Below, piece by piece: positions 17,947-28,060 of a stretch of 64,000 bases of DNA. The translations under genes and the position numbers were made by a program. The notes beneath the pieces are model-generated. The model searched no databases. It was not told the origin of the DNA and saw only the letters and a program-made list of their open reading frames with translations. The stretch's first letter is position 1. Every line of letters begins with the position of its first letter. This DNA comes from Mycolicibacterium sp. P1-5. GTDB lineage: Bacteria > Actinomycetota > Actinomycetes > Mycobacteriales > Mycobacteriaceae. Location: positions 62,001-126,000 of the forward strand of contig NZ_NPKT01000012.1 in NCBI RefSeq assembly GCF_008329565.1. Reading direction: 5' to 3'.

Positions 17947-18597
17947 ATGCAGCGCTACGCCGATAGGGCGGATGCGGGCCGTCAGCTGGCCGAATGGCTA
18001 CTGAGCTACCGCGGGCGCGACGCCCTGGTTCTCGGGCTGCCCCGGGGCGGCGTGCCGGTGGCCTTCGAGGTCGCCAAGGCGCTCAATGCCCCGCTGGACG
18101 TGCTCGTCGTGCGCAAGCTCGGCGTGCCCAGCCAACCCGAGCTGGCCTTCGGCGCGATCGGAGAGGGCGGCGCGCGGGTGATCAACGACAACGTGCTGCG
18201 GCATGTCCCGGTCAGCGAGGCCGAGATCGCCGAGGTCGAGGCCGGTCAGCGCGCGGAGCTCCAGCGCCGCGTCGAACGCTACCGCGGCGACCGGACGCCG
18301 CAGCCGCCGGCCGGTCGGGTGGTGATCATCGTCGACGACGGCTTCGCCACCGGCTCCACCGCGCGGGCGGCGTGTCTGGTGGCTCGGGCGCAGGGCCCTG
18401 CGAAATTGGTTTTGGCCGCGCCGATCGGCTCCCCCGACACGATCGTCGAACTGGGCTCGTACGCCGACGAAGTCGTCTGTCCCGGCGCACCACGGTATTT
18501 CAGCGCCGTCGGCCAGGGCTATGACAGCTTCCACCAAACTTCCGACGATGAGGTCACCACGTTGTTGGAGTGCGCCGAGCACGGCTTTACGCAATGA
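17947..18597 (+). CDS. Phosphoribosyltransferase-domain protein
   Basis: The 216-residue protein carries the type I PRTase PRPP-binding loop VVIIVDDGFATGSTARAA near residue 125 and an N-terminal LGLPRGGVPVAFEVAKAL. ATG 17947 fits the domain; a longer reading into the ABC gene is unlikely. Similar mycobacterial proteins (the N-terminal half of Rv0571c) have no proven substrate. It overlaps the following NrtR-like regulator gene, so the two probably work together, perhaps around nicotinamide nucleotide or nucleobase salvage (inference). Confidence 0.85.
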   Translation: MQRYADRADAGRQLAEWLLSYRGRDALVLGLPRGGVPVAFEVAKALNAPLDVLVVRKLGVPSQPELAFGAIGEGGARVINDNVLRHVPVSEAEIAEVEAGQRAELQRRVERYRGDRTPQPPAGRVVIIVDDGFATGSTARAACLVARAQGPAKLVLAAPIGSPDTIVELGSYADEVVCPGAPRYFSAVGQGYDSFHQTSDDEVTTLLECAEHGFTQ

Positions 18598-19252
18598 TGA
18601 GTTAATCAGCGACACAACGAAACATTCTCTTGGTGACTATCCGCACCCGCACGTGGCGGTCGACACCGCGCTGCTCACCCTCGATCCGTCGGACCCGGAG
18701 CTGCTGGTATTGGAGGTGCGCCGCACCGACACCCCGGGGTGGGCGCTGCCCGGAACCTTTCTGCATACCGGTGAGCGGCTCGCCGACGCGGTCGAACGCT
18801 CGCTGCAGGCCAAGGCCGATGTGCGCGGACTGCGGCCTCGCCAACTGCACGTCTACGACGACCCGGCTCGCGACAGCCGGGGCTGGGTGCTGTCGGTGGC
18901 GCACGTCGAAGTCGTGCCGATCCGCCGACTCGATTCCCGCAGGCCCGGCGACACCCGGCTGGTCTCGGTGGCCCGCCCGGGTCGGCTCGGGTACGGGCAC
19001 GCCGAGATCATCGCTCGTGCGGTGCGCGAAGTGCGGGACCGCTACGCCGAGCAGCCGGATCCCGACCACCTGCTGGGGCGCCAGTTCACCCTCGGCGACC
19101 TGCATCGGGTGCATCAAGCGGTCGCGGGCCTGCCGCTGCAGCGCGATGGCTTCCGGCGGCTGATGAAACCGATGCTGCGGCCCACCGGCCACCTGCTCAC
19201 CCGCACCGGCGGCCGGCCCGCAGAGCTGTTCCTGCGCGCGTCGAATCGCTAG
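18548..19252 (+). CDS. NrtR-like regulator: degenerate Nudix domain plus winged helix
   Basis: The N-terminal half is Nudix-like (HVAVDTALLTL, WALPGTFLHTGERLADAVERSL), but the Nudix box has lost its catalytic residues: the REUxEE segment reads RSLQAK. The C-terminal 70 residues match the winged helix of NrtR regulators, FTLGDLHRVHQAVAG and the terminal GGRPAELFLRA. NrtR proteins bind ADP-ribose or related nucleotides and repress NAD-synthesis genes. Start is uncertain: ATG 18548 overlaps the upstream gene by 50 nt, and ATG 18521 is possible. The stop overlaps that of convergent accD3 by 4 nt. Confidence 0.8.
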   Translation: MRSPRCWSAPSTALRNDELISDTTKHSLGDYPHPHVAVDTALLTLDPSDPELLVLEVRRTDTPGWALPGTFLHTGERLADAVERSLQAKADVRGLRPRQLHVYDDPARDSRGWVLSVAHVEVVPIRRLDSRRPGDTRLVSVARPGRLGYGHAEIIARAVREVRDRYAEQPDPDHLLGRQFTLGDLHRVHQAVAGLPLQRDGFRRLMKPMLRPTGHLLTRTGGRPAELFLRASNR

Positions 19253-20721
19253 CCGGGCAGTTTGATACGCCGATAGCGGGCCAGCCGCGCCGCATAGCGC
19301 TGCTCTGACGGGCTTTCCCGAAGCGCGTGGATCTCCCGGGCGATCGCCCATGCCAGCCTCCGCACGAACTCGACCGGCTCGTCGGCGGCGTCGGGATGCT
19401 CGGGCACTATCGCGTCGACGATGCCGTTGCGCAACAAGTCGACCGACCTAATTCCCTGTGCCGCCGCCAGTTCCGGAGCGTGGTCGGTGTCGCGGAACAC
19501 GATGGCGCTGGCGCCTTCGGGCGGCAGCGGCGCGAGCCAGCCGTGCTGGGCGGCCAGCACACGGTCGGCCGGAACCATCGCCAGCGCGGGCCCACCGCTG
19601 CCCTGACCGAGCAACACGGACACCGTCGGGGTGTCCAGCATGACCAGATCGGACAGGCAGCGAGCGATCTCACCGGCCAGCCCGTCCTGTTCGGCCTCTG
19701 CCGACAATGCGGGCCCGGCGGTGTCGATCACCAGCACCAGAGGCAGCCGCAGGCCGGCGGCCAGCGCCATGCCGCGACGGGCCTCGCGGAGCGCGGCCGG
19801 GCTTACCAGCCCGCCCACCACGCGTTGCTGGCCGACGACGACAGCCGGCTGGCCGCCGAAGCGGGCCAGCGCCAGCGCGGTGGTCGCCGCATCGCCGTGG
19901 GTACCGGACAACAGCACCGGGTCGGTGGCGCCCTCGCGCAGCAGCCAGCTCACGCCGGGCCGGTCCGGGCGGCGTGATGCGATCACGGATTCCCACGCGG
20001 GCACGTCCGGGATCGGCTCGTCGGGCAGCGGTGCAGGCGGGGGTCCCGGTGCATCGGTGATGACGGTCAGCGCGCGGTCCAGCGTCGGGCGCAGCGCCTC
20101 GAGGCCAACGACAGCGTCAATTACGCCGTGCCGCAACAGGTTCTCCGCCGTCTGCACCCCGGGCGGGAACGGTTCGCCGTAGAGCTGTTCGTACACGCGC
20201 GGCCCGAGGAACCCGATCAACGCACCGGGCTGCGCGGCGGTGATGTGGCCCAGTGAGCCCCAGGACGCGAACACCCCGCCGGTCGTCGGGTGCCGCAGGT
20301 ACACCAGGTAGGGCAGGTGCTTCTGCTTGTGCTGGGTGACGGCCGCCGCAATCTTCACCATCTGCAGGAACGCGACGGTGCCCTCCTGCATGCGGGTGCC
20401 GCCGGAGCTCGGCGACGCCAGCAGCGGCAGCTTCTCGGCGGTCGCGCGTTCGATCGCCGCGGTGACGCGTTCGGCCGCGGCCACTCCGATGGACCCGGCC
20501 AGGAAGTCGAATTCGCAGGCCACGACGGCCACCCTGCGACCGAAGATGGTGCCCTCACCGGTCAGCACCGCCTCGTCGAAACCGGTCTTTGCGCGGGCCT
20601 GCTCGAGGTCACGGGTGTAGGCGTCGTCTGCGCCGACATCCAGCGGCGGACTGTCCCAGCTCCGGAACGAACCAGGGTCCAGCGCGGCATCGCGTAGTTC
20701 GGCAGCCCCGATCCGGCTCAC
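19249..20721 (-). CDS. accD3: Acyl-CoA carboxylase carboxyltransferase subunit AccD3
   Basis: The 490-residue protein has two crotonase-fold carboxyltransferase halves. The N-terminal half has [21 protein letters not shown] and SGGTRMQEG; the C-terminal half has [23 protein letters not shown] and [19 protein letters not shown]. Length and the neighbouring echA6 match M. tuberculosis AccD3 (Rv0904c, 495 residues). It would transfer the carboxyl group from biotin of a partner AccA subunit to acetyl-CoA or another acyl-CoA; no biotin carboxylase gene is in the window. It starts with GTG 20721, divergent from echA6 by 33 nt. Confidence 0.9.
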   Translation of the reverse strand: MSRIGAAELRDAALDPGSFRSWDSPPLDVGADDAYTRDLEQARAKTGFDEAVLTGEGTIFGRRVAVVACEFDFLAGSIGVAAAERVTAAIERATAEKLPLLASPSSGGTRMQEGTVAFLQMVKIAAAVTQHKQKHLPYLVYLRHPTTGGVFASWGSLGHITAAQPGALIGFLGPRVYEQLYGEPFPPGVQTAENLLRHGVIDAVVGLEALRPTLDRALTVITDAPGPPPAPLPDEPIPDVPAWESVIASRRPDRPGVSWLLREGATDPVLLSGTHGDAATTALALARFGGQPAVVVGQQRVVGGLVSPAALREARRGMALAAGLRLPLVLVIDTAGPALSAEAEQDGLAGEIARCLSDLVMLDTPTVSVLLGQGSGGPALAMVPADRVLAAQHGWLAPLPPEGASAIVFRDTDHAPELAAAQGIRSVDLLRNGIVDAIVPEHPDAADEPVEFVRRLAWAIAREIHALRESPSEQRYAARLARYRRIKLPG

Positions 20722-20754
20722 GAGACGAGATTATCCGGCCAGTACCCTCGAACC

Positions 20755-21486
20755 ATGATCGGTATCAACCGCGTGGGGGATGTGACCACCATCGAGTTGC
20801 AGCGTCCGGAACGACGCAACGCGCTCAACTCCGAACTCGTCGACACGCTGCGGGAGACGGTCGAGAAGGCCGCCGCCGAAGACGTTCGCGTGATCGTGCT
20901 GACCGGCCAGGGCACAGTGTTTTGTGCAGGCGCAGATCTTTCCGGCGACGTGTTCGCCGCCGACTTCCCGGACAAGGCCATCGCGCTGAACAAGGCGATC
21001 GACGCCGCGCCGATGCCGGTCATCGCCGCGATCAACGGCCCGGCGATCGGTGCCGGTGTGCAGCTGGCCATGGTCTGCGACCTTCGCGTGGTCGCTCCCG
21101 GCGCCTACTTTCAGTTCCCGATCGCGAAATACGGTCTGGCACTCGATAACTGGAGTGTGCGTCGGTTGTCCTCGCTGGTCGGCTACGGCCGCGCCCGAGG
21201 CATGCTGCTGGGTGCGGAGAAGCTGGATGCCGAAACCGCGTTGATGACCGGGATGGCCAACCGGCTCGGCGACCTGGCCGACGCCCAGGCCTGGGCCACA
21301 GAGATCGCCGGGCTGGCGCCGCTGTCGCTGCAGGCGTCCAAGCGGGTGCTCAACGACGACGGCGCGTTCGAGGAGCAGTGGCCAACCCACAAGGAGCTGT
21401 TCGAGAAGGCGTGGGGCAGCCAGGACGTCATCGAAGCCCAGGTGGCGCGCATCGAGAAGCGCGCCGCCAAGTTCAAGGGGGCGTAG
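20755..21486 (+). CDS. echA6: EchA6-like crotonase, probably non-catalytic
   Basis: The 243 residues equal the length of M. tuberculosis EchA6 (Rv0905), with the same neighbours. The crotonase fold is clear ([32 protein letters not shown]). Both catalytic glutamates of true enoyl-CoA hydratases are absent: the first position reads Gln in VQLAM, and the second falls in FPIAKYG with no Glu. M. tuberculosis EchA6 likewise is reported to bind acyl-CoA without hydratase activity and to feed the mycolic-acid FAS-II pathway, which probably applies here. Confidence 0.9.
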   Translation: MIGINRVGDVTTIELQRPERRNALNSELVDTLRETVEKAAAEDVRVIVLTGQGTVFCAGADLSGDVFAADFPDKAIALNKAIDAAPMPVIAAINGPAIGAGVQLAMVCDLRVVAPGAYFQFPIAKYGLALDNWSVRRLSSLVGYGRARGMLLGAEKLDAETALMTGMANRLGDLADAQAWATEIAGLAPLSLQASKRVLNDDGAFEEQWPTHKELFEKAWGSQDVIEAQVARIEKRAAKFKGA

Positions 21487-21490
21487 CCCC

Positions 21491-22633
21491 ATGCTCGGCC
21501 TTCCCCGGGTCGCTTCGCTCCTGCCCTCCGGCAAGGCGGCGCTGAGGCTGGCCGCTGGGACAGCGTCACTGGCCGGCGGTGGCTGGCTGCTGCGCGCCCT
21601 GAACGACGCACCGGCATCGCTGGGCGCCGGGCCGGGCGAGATCCGGCCGGTCGCCGACGGCTCGCCCCACTACCGCGAGGGTGTGTTTCACAACCTGGAG
21701 CCGGCCACGGCGCTGCGGCTCGACACCGAGGAAAGCCGTCTGGTCCTGTTCGACATGTTCTCCAGCCGCACGGCCAGCCGCCCCGGTCGGCCCGTGCCAC
21801 TAGCCGAACCGGCGGCGACCCGCCCCGAGCCGCTCGCGGTCAGGTGGCTGGGCCACTCGACGGCGCTGCTGGACATCGACGGCTACCGGGTGCTTACCGA
21901 TCCGGTGTGGAGCGAGCGCTGCTCGCCGTCGCGCACCGTCGGCCCGCAGCGGCTGCATCCGGTGCCGGCCCCGCTGGAAGCCCTGCCTGCGCTGGACGCC
22001 GTCGTGATCAGCCACGACCACTACGACCACCTCGACATGGACACCGTGCTCGCGCTGGCCCGCACCCAACGGGCCCCGTTCGTCGTGCCACTCGGCGTCG
22101 GCGCACACCTGCGGCAGTGGCGCATTCCGGCGCAGCGCATCATCGAACTCGACTGGAACGAGCAGACCCGTATCGGGGACCTCACCCTGGTCTGCACGCC
22201 CGCGCGGCACTTCTCCGGCCGGTTCCTGTCCCGCAACACCACCCTGTGGTCCTCGTGGGCGATCATCGGTCCCCAGCACCGCGCGTACTTCGGCGGCGAC
22301 ACCGGCTACACCCGAAGCTTCGCCGACATCGGTGCCGAGCACGGTCCCTTCGACCTGACACTGATGCCGATCGGGGCCTACAACAAGTCGTGGCCGGACA
22401 TCCACATGAACCCCGAGGAGGCGGTGCGCGCCCATCGCGACGTCGCCGACGCCGGGCTGTTGGTCCCGATCCATTGGTGCACCTTCCGGTTGGCTCCCCA
22501 TCCGTGGGCCGAGCCGGTCGAGCGGATGCTGGTGGCCGCCGACGATGCCGGGGTGCAGACGGCGGTGCCGAGACCGGGTGACCGGGTGGTGGCTGGCGCG
22601 GCGGGGACAATAGACAGGTGGTGGGAGCTGTGA
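21491..22633 (+). CDS. Metallo-beta-lactamase-fold hydrolase (Rv0906-like, NAPE-PLD type)
   Basis: The 380-residue protein has the MBL metal motif ISHDHYDHLDMD (HxHxDH) near residue 177, a second ligand set in CTPARHFSGR and a third in IHWCTFRLAPHP. The overall form (RWLGHSTALLDIDGYRVLTDP, then GGDTGYTRSFADIG) is that of NAPE-PLD/UlaG-like phosphodiesterases. Residues 1-35 include a hydrophobic stretch that may anchor it. It begins 4 nt after echA6. Substrate unknown; a phospholipid-derived phosphodiester is plausible. Confidence 0.85.
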   Translation: MLGLPRVASLLPSGKAALRLAAGTASLAGGGWLLRALNDAPASLGAGPGEIRPVADGSPHYREGVFHNLEPATALRLDTEESRLVLFDMFSSRTASRPGRPVPLAEPAATRPEPLAVRWLGHSTALLDIDGYRVLTDPVWSERCSPSRTVGPQRLHPVPAPLEALPALDAVVISHDHYDHLDMDTVLALARTQRAPFVVPLGVGAHLRQWRIPAQRIIELDWNEQTRIGDLTLVCTPARHFSGRFLSRNTTLWSSWAIIGPQHRAYFGGDTGYTRSFADIGAEHGPFDLTLMPIGAYNKSWPDIHMNPEEAVRAHRDVADAGLLVPIHWCTFRLAPHPWAEPVERMLVAADDAGVQTAVPRPGDRVVAGAAGTIDRWWEL

Positions 22634-22651
22634 CCCACTACGGTGCAAGCC

Positions 22652-24238
22652 ATGACCGCTCTGGCAGCACGCGCCGCGATAGTCGTCCTCGTCGCGGCGC
22701 TCACCGCATGTAGCGGTACAGCCTCCAAACCGCAAGCATCCAAGTCACTGTCAGATCAGCCGCCGCCGCTGGTGCCCGCCATGGCGCTACCGGACAACGC
22801 CGTTGACAACGCGGTGGGCAAGCTCGACGGGATCGCTGCGGACCTGATGAAGTCCTCGGGTATCCCCGGGATGTCTGTGGCTGTCGTACACGCCGGTAAG
22901 ACCGTGTATGCCAAGGGGTTTGGCGTCAAGGACGTCAACCGTCCCGCCGATGACCCCGCCAACAAGGTGGATCCCGACACGGTGTTCCAGCTGGCGTCGG
23001 TCTCCAAGCCGCTCGGTGCCACCGTCGTCGCCCATCAGGTCGGACAGAACGCCATCAACTGGAACACCCCGGTGACCGAGAAGTTGCCGTGGTTCGCGTT
23101 GTCGGACCCGGCGGCCACCAAGATGGTCACCGTCGGTGACCTGTATTCACACCGTTCCGGGTTGCCCGACCACGCGGGGGATCAGCTGGAGGATCTCGGC
23201 TACGACCGGCGCTACATTCTGGATCGGTTGCGTCAGCTCCCGCTGGCGCCCTTCCGAATTTCCTACGCCTACACCAACTTCGGTTTGACCGCAGCCGCCG
23301 AGGCGGTGGCTGTGTCGGCCGGCAAGTCCTGGGAGGACCTCAGCGAACAGGTGTTGTACCGGCCGCTGGGCATGATGTCGACCAGCTCCCGGTTCGTCGA
23401 CTACGAAGGCAGGGCAGACAAGGCGGTCGGGCACATCCGCATCGACGGTGCATACAAGCCGCTCTACAAACGCAACGCCGACCCCGAAGCACCTGCCGGC
23501 GGCGTCAGCTCCTCGGTGAACGACCTCACCCACTGGCTGACCATGATGCTGGCTGACGGAAAGTTCAACGGCCAGCAGATCGTCGATGCCGCCGCGCTGT
23601 TGCCCGCGGTGTCCCCGCAGATCGTGTCGAGTCCGCCGGCGGAACCGGCGATGCGCTCCGGCTTCTACGGATACGGTTTCAACGTAGGCACCACCTCAGC
23701 GGCGCGGGTGCAGCTGAGCCACTCCGGTGCCTTCGATCTCGGTGCCGCAACGAACTTCGTGATCATTCCATCCGCCGATGTCGCGATCGTCGCGCTGACC
23801 AACGGCACCCCGGTGGGCATTCCGGAGACCCTGACCGCCGAGTTCGCAGATCTGGTCCAGTTCGGCGAGGTTCGCCAGGACTGGCGCACGTTGTACGCCC
23901 ACGCCTTCGCCGACATGGACAAACCGTTCGGCACACTGGCGGGCAAGACACCGCCGCCCAGCCCGGCCCCGGCCAAGCCGTCCGCCGCGTACGTCGGCAG
24001 CTACGGCAACAGCTACTGGGGTCCCGCGGTGGTCGCGGAGAAAGACGGCAAGCTCACGCTCGCATTGGGCCCGCACCCGGACATCGTGGAGCTCACCCAT
24101 TGGGACGGCGATGTGTTCATGTTCCGCTTCCCGAGCGAAAACTTCCCTCCCGGAAGCCTTTCCAAGGCGACGTTCGCTGGTGAGAAGTTGACGCTCGAGT
24201 ACTACGACGAGGACAGGATGGGGACTTTCACCAGATGA
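22652..24238 (+). CDS. Lipoprotein serine hydrolase of the beta-lactamase/PBP4* family (Rv0907-like)
   Basis: The 528-residue protein begins with a lipoprotein signal: hydrophobic residues 5-18 and the lipobox LTAC. The catalytic motifs of class C beta-lactamase-like esterases follow: SVSK (SxxK), YTN (YxN) in [11 protein letters not shown], and HSGAFDLG near residue 360. A smaller C-terminal domain follows. ATG 22652 is preferred over a GTG three codons upstream. It overlaps ctpE by 4 nt (ATGA). Peptidase or esterase activity at the outer face of the membrane is expected; beta-lactam hydrolysis is not implied. Confidence 0.88.
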   Translation: MTALAARAAIVVLVAALTACSGTASKPQASKSLSDQPPPLVPAMALPDNAVDNAVGKLDGIAADLMKSSGIPGMSVAVVHAGKTVYAKGFGVKDVNRPADDPANKVDPDTVFQLASVSKPLGATVVAHQVGQNAINWNTPVTEKLPWFALSDPAATKMVTVGDLYSHRSGLPDHAGDQLEDLGYDRRYILDRLRQLPLAPFRISYAYTNFGLTAAAEAVAVSAGKSWEDLSEQVLYRPLGMMSTSSRFVDYEGRADKAVGHIRIDGAYKPLYKRNADPEAPAGGVSSSVNDLTHWLTMMLADGKFNGQQIVDAAALLPAVSPQIVSSPPAEPAMRSGFYGYGFNVGTTSAARVQLSHSGAFDLGAATNFVIIPSADVAIVALTNGTPVGIPETLTAEFADLVQFGEVRQDWRTLYAHAFADMDKPFGTLAGKTPPPSPAPAKPSAAYVGSYGNSYWGPAVVAEKDGKLTLALGPHPDIVELTHWDGDVFMFRFPSENFPPGSLSKATFAGEKLTLEYYDEDRMGTFTR

Positions 24239-26634
24239 CCCTTGATCTGGCGGCAGGCCTGTCCGCCGACGACGTCGCCGCACGGATCGCCGCGGGTCAG
24301 ACCAACGACGTCCCGACCCGTGCCTCACGTAGCGTCGCGGAGGTGGTGCGGGCCAATGTGTTCACCCGCATCAACGCCATTCTCGGAGTCCTGCTGCTCA
24401 TCGTGCTGTCCACCGGGTCGTTGATCAACGGCATGTTCGGGCTGCTCATCATCGCCAACAGCGGCATCGGCATCATCCAGGAATTGCGTGCCAAGAAGAC
24501 GCTGGACAAGCTGGCCATCGTCGGGCAGGCCAAACCCACCGTGCGTCGCCAATCCGCGACAAAACCATTGCCGCCCAACGAAGTTGTACTCGACGACATC
24601 GTCGAACTCGGCCCCGGTGACCAGATCGTCGTCGACGGCGAGCTGGTGGAGGCGGCCAACCTCGAAGTCGACGAGTCGCTGCTGACCGGAGAGGCCGACG
24701 CCATCGCCAAACACAGCGGCGACCCCGTGATGTCGGGCAGCTTCGTGGTCGCAGGCACCGGCGCCTACCGCGCCACCAAGGTGGGCCGCGAAGCCTACGC
24801 GGCCAAGCTCGCAGAGGAGGCCAGCAAGTTCACGTTGGTGAAATCCGAACTGCGCAGCGGCATCAACAAGATCCTGCAGTTCATCACCTACCTGCTCCTG
24901 CCTACTGGGCTGCTGGTCATCTACACCCAGCTGTTCACCACGGACGTCGGCTGGCGGGAGTCGGTGCTGCGGATGGTCGGGGCGCTGGTGCCGATGGTCC
25001 CCGAAGGCCTGGTGCTGATGACGTCTGTTGCCTTCGCCGTCGGGGTGATCCGGCTGGGACGCAGGCAATGTCTGGTCCAGGAGCTACCCGCGATCGAGGG
25101 GCTGGCCCGCGTCGACGTGGTGTGCGCGGACAAGACCGGCACGCTCACCGAGAACGGAATGCGGGTGGCCGAGGTCACCCCGGTCGAGCACGACGATCGG
25201 GTCGCCGACGTGCTGGCGTCGCTGGCAGCCGATGACCCCAAGCCCAATGCCAGCATGCAGGCCATCGCCGAGGCCTATCCCGACGCCCCGCGCTGGACCG
25301 CAACGGGCAGCGCACCGTTCAAGTCCGCCACCAAGTGGAGCGGTGTTTCCTACGGTGAGCACGGGAACTGGCTCATCGGTGCCCCCGACGTCCTGCTGGA
25401 CCCGCAGTCGCCTGCCGCCGCCCAGGCCGAGGACATCGGCTCCCGCGGTATGCGGGTGTTGTTACTCGGTGCCAGCGACCAGCCCGTCGACAGCCCGGCC
25501 GCGCCCGGCCACGTCACGCCGGTTGCGCTGGTGGTGCTCGAGCAGCGGGTCCGGCCTGACGCTCGCGATACGCTCGAATACTTTGCGGATCAGCATGTCT
25601 CGGTCAAGGTGATCTCCGGCGACAACGCAGTGTCAGTCGGTGCGGTGGCCGGGGCACTCGGCCTGCACGGCGAGACGATGGATGCCCGCCGGCTGCCTAC
25701 CGAACCGGACGCGCTGGCGGACACCATGGCCACCTACACGACGTTCGGCCGGGTGCGCCCCGACCAGAAACGCGCGATGGTGCATGCCCTGCAGTCGCGC
25801 GACCACACCGTGGCGATGACCGGTGACGGTGTGAACGACGTACTGGCACTCAAGGACGCCGACATCGGCGTGGCGATGGGCTCAGGAAGCCCGGCATCGC
25901 GCGCGGTGGCGCAGATCGTGTTGTTGGACAACAAGTTCGCCACGTTGCCCTATGTGGTCGGCGAGGGCAGGCGAGTCATCGGCAACATCGAGCGGGTCTC
26001 CAACCTGTTCCTCACCAAGACGGTCTACTCAGTGCTGCTGGCCTTATTGGTCGGGCTGGCCGGCCTGTCGCACAAGCTGTTCGACACCCCGCCGCTGCTC
26101 TATCCCTTCCAGCCGATCCACGTGACGATCGCAGCGTGGTTCACCATCGGTATCCCCGCGTTCATCCTGTCGCTGGCGCCCAACAACGAACGCGCCCACA
26201 CCGGTTTCGTGCGGCGCGTGATGACCTCCGCGCTACCGTCCGGCGTGGTCATCGGTGTGACGACCTACGCCTCGTACCTGATCGCCAATCACGGCGTCAG
26301 CGCGACCACGGCCGATCAGACCCAAACGTCCACCGCCGCGCTGATCACCCTGCTGATGGGGGCGGTCTGGGTGCTGGCTGTCGTCGCCCGGCCCTACCAG
26401 TGGTGGCGGGTGGCCCTGGTGACCGTCTCCGGGCTGTCCTATGTGGTGATCTTCGCCATACCGGCAGCCCGTGAGACGTTCATGCTCGATCCGTCGAATC
26501 TGGAGGTCACTTCGACCGGGGTTGCGATGGGATTGCTGGCCGCCGGTCTGATCGAAGTTCTGTGGTGGGTGCAGGGCCGGGTACTGGGCGAACGACGGAT
26601 GTTGTGGCGAACCGAGTCCGCGGTGCAAGATTGA
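24235..26634 (+). CDS. ctpE: P-type ATPase CtpE
   Basis: The 799-residue pump has [10 protein letters not shown] in the actuator loop, [12 protein letters not shown] as the phosphorylation site, and [30 protein letters not shown] in the hinge. Membrane helices lie near residues 40-75, 200-260 and 590-790; there is no N-terminal metal-binding domain. Gene order and length match M. tuberculosis CtpE (Rv0908), which has been linked to calcium uptake. It is coupled to the upstream lipoprotein hydrolase by an ATGA overlap and followed 3 nt later by a small antitoxin-like gene. Confidence 0.93.
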   Translation: MTLDLAAGLSADDVAARIAAGQTNDVPTRASRSVAEVVRANVFTRINAILGVLLLIVLSTGSLINGMFGLLIIANSGIGIIQELRAKKTLDKLAIVGQAKPTVRRQSATKPLPPNEVVLDDIVELGPGDQIVVDGELVEAANLEVDESLLTGEADAIAKHSGDPVMSGSFVVAGTGAYRATKVGREAYAAKLAEEASKFTLVKSELRSGINKILQFITYLLLPTGLLVIYTQLFTTDVGWRESVLRMVGALVPMVPEGLVLMTSVAFAVGVIRLGRRQCLVQELPAIEGLARVDVVCADKTGTLTENGMRVAEVTPVEHDDRVADVLASLAADDPKPNASMQAIAEAYPDAPRWTATGSAPFKSATKWSGVSYGEHGNWLIGAPDVLLDPQSPAAAQAEDIGSRGMRVLLLGASDQPVDSPAAPGHVTPVALVVLEQRVRPDARDTLEYFADQHVSVKVISGDNAVSVGAVAGALGLHGETMDARRLPTEPDALADTMATYTTFGRVRPDQKRAMVHALQSRDHTVAMTGDGVNDVLALKDADIGVAMGSGSPASRAVAQIVLLDNKFATLPYVVGEGRRVIGNIERVSNLFLTKTVYSVLLALLVGLAGLSHKLFDTPPLLYPFQPIHVTIAAWFTIGIPAFILSLAPNNERAHTGFVRRVMTSALPSGVVIGVTTYASYLIANHGVSATTADQTQTSTAALITLLMGAVWVLAVVARPYQWWRVALVTVSGLSYVVIFAIPAARETFMLDPSNLEVTSTGVAMGLLAAGLIEVLWWVQGRVLGERRMLWRTESAVQD

Positions 26635-26637
26635 CCG

Positions 26638-26844
26638 ATGGGATTCCTCGACAAAGCCCTCGGCAAGACCAAGGAAGTCTTGGGCGAGAACGCCGACAAG
26701 GTAGGCCAGGCCATCGACAAGGCAGGCGACATCATCGATCAGAAGACGCAGGGCAAGTACTCCGGCACCGTCGACAAGGTGCAGGATGCCGCCAAGAACT
26801 ACGTCGACCCCAACCGCACCGACAAGGGCGACCAACCACACTGA
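26638..26844 (+). CDS. Small antitoxin-family protein (Rv0909/MT0933-like)
   Basis: A 68-residue charged, helical protein with repeated Lys and Asp/Glu (GFLDKALGKTKEVLGENADK at the start, then KAGDIIDQKTQGKYSGTVDK). The form fits the MT0933-like antitoxin family found next to Rv0910 in M. tuberculosis; it also looks CsbD/LEA-like, so the antitoxin role rests on family naming and position. It starts 3 nt after the ctpE stop and ends 3 nt before the SRPBCC gene. Confidence 0.8.
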   Translation: MGFLDKALGKTKEVLGENADKVGQAIDKAGDIIDQKTQGKYSGTVDKVQDAAKNYVDPNRTDKGDQPH

Positions 26845-26847
26845 CCT

Positions 26848-27294
26848 ATGGCGAAACTTTCAGTCTCCGTTGATGTTCCACTTCCGCCAGAACAGGCCTG
26901 GCAGCACGCGTCGGACCTCTCGCGCTACAAGGACTGGCTGACCATCCACCGGGTCTGGCGCTCGAAGCTGCCCGAAACGCTCGAAAAGGGCACGGTCGTG
27001 GAGTCGATCGTCGAGGTCAAGGGCATGCCCAACCGGGTGAAGTGGGAAATCGTCCACTTCAAGGCGCCGGAAGCCATGACGCTCAACGGCGTAGGCGTCG
27101 GCGGGGTGAAGGTCAAGCTGATCGGCAAGGTGAGCGCCAACGCCAAGGACCCCAACACCTCCGTGGTGACCATGGACGTCCATCTGGGCGGTGCGGCGCT
27201 GTTCGGACCGATCGGCATGGTCGTGGCCGGTGCGCTGAAGGGCGACATCAAGGAGTCGCTGAACCGCTTCGTGACTGTCTTTAGTCCGTCCTAG
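26848..27294 (+). CDS. SRPBCC-fold protein, Rv0910-like toxin family
   Basis: A 148-residue START/SRPBCC-fold protein: SVSVDVPLPPEQAWQHASDL at the start, then WLTIHRVWRSKLPE, and a C-terminal helix KGDIKESLNRFVTVF. In M. tuberculosis the homologue Rv0910 is described as the toxin partner of Rv0909. The fold normally binds hydrophobic ligands, so a lipid or polyketide ligand is possible. It ends the accD3-Rv0910 type block. A clear paralogue without the small partner occurs at 62316-62744. Confidence 0.85.
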   Translation: MAKLSVSVDVPLPPEQAWQHASDLSRYKDWLTIHRVWRSKLPETLEKGTVVESIVEVKGMPNRVKWEIVHFKAPEAMTLNGVGVGGVKVKLIGKVSANAKDPNTSVVTMDVHLGGAALFGPIGMVVAGALKGDIKESLNRFVTVFSPS

Positions 27295-27307
27295 CCTTTG
27301 CGTCCTT

Positions 27308-27691
27308 TTAGCCCCTGATCACCCGGTGCGGGGTCGGGTAGGGGGTGACGCGAGGGGCGCCGTGGCGAGCCGCGCCCAGGCCGGGCAGCGGATGCCGAGC
27401 CTGCTCGCTGCGAGTGACCTCCGCGACGAGGAACCGCCGTTCCAGCCCGGCGATCAGATCCTGTACCGATCGACGCTCCCGTTCGGCAGCGCGGATCATT
27501 CCGTGGATCCGGCGGGCCTGCGTCTGCTCACCGCGCCGCTGGTAACGCTCGAGCGCCGAGCCGTAGGTGGCCAGGTCGGTGTCGAGTTGCTCACACTGGG
27601 CCAGCAGCATCTGCCGGAGATGTTCGGCCTGAAGGCGATTCGCGGACTCGGGGGTCTGGTCGCCGGCGTCCACGTTGCTCGGTGAGGTCAC
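27308..27691 (-). CDS. Hypothetical coiled-coil protein
   Basis: GTG 27691 gives a 127-residue protein; a longer reading to ATG 27766 adds 25 residues of untypical composition, and the promoter of the divergent gene would be inside it. Residues about 15-90 are a helical, charged coiled coil (ANRLQAEHLRQMLLAQCEQL, RIHGMIRAAERERRSVQDLI), followed by a Pro/Arg-rich tail. I do not recognise the family. Confidence 0.6.
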   Translation of the reverse strand: MTSPSNVDAGDQTPESANRLQAEHLRQMLLAQCEQLDTDLATYGSALERYQRRGEQTQARRIHGMIRAAERERRSVQDLIAGLERRFLVAEVTRSEQARHPLPGLGAARHGAPRVTPYPTPHRVIRG

Positions 27692-27831
27692 GGGCGAACT
27701 GTATCCGACGTCGTGGCCACGCGCGCACCGGGTGGAATCACATAGGCGACCCCGCCCATTGTTCATCCACCCGCTACCGCGCCGTCATCGGCAGTCGTGC
27801 CGATAGTTGCGCAAACCCGGTATTTCGTCCG

Positions 27832-28059
27832 ATGATGTCCGGCGTGGAACGTGCTGACGAGCAGCGCCAGATCGACGAGGTCGTGACCCGCCTGACTGAG
27901 TCATTCCCGTACGTGCCCGACCACGTCATCACCGAGACTGTGGACAGCACCTACCACCGCTTCGACGAGGCCCGGATCCGCGAGTTCGTGCCGCTGTTCG
28001 TCGAGCGGTCCTGCCGCGCGGCGTTCGTCCTCGTGCCCGCGGTCGAGATCTCGGTCTGA
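27832..28059 (+). CDS. Small three-helix-bundle domain protein
   Basis: A 75-residue protein starting at ATG 27832 (or the next codon, 27835). The core QIDEVVTRLTESFPYVPDHV followed by a helix with STYHRFDEARIREFVPLFVE matches the small mycobacterial family with a three-helix-bundle dimerisation domain. Function unknown. It is convergent with the devR-like gene, with 1 nt between the stops. Confidence 0.7.
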   Translation: MMSGVERADEQRQIDEVVTRLTESFPYVPDHVITETVDSTYHRFDEARIREFVPLFVERSCRAAFVLVPAVEISV

Positions 28060-28060
28060 G

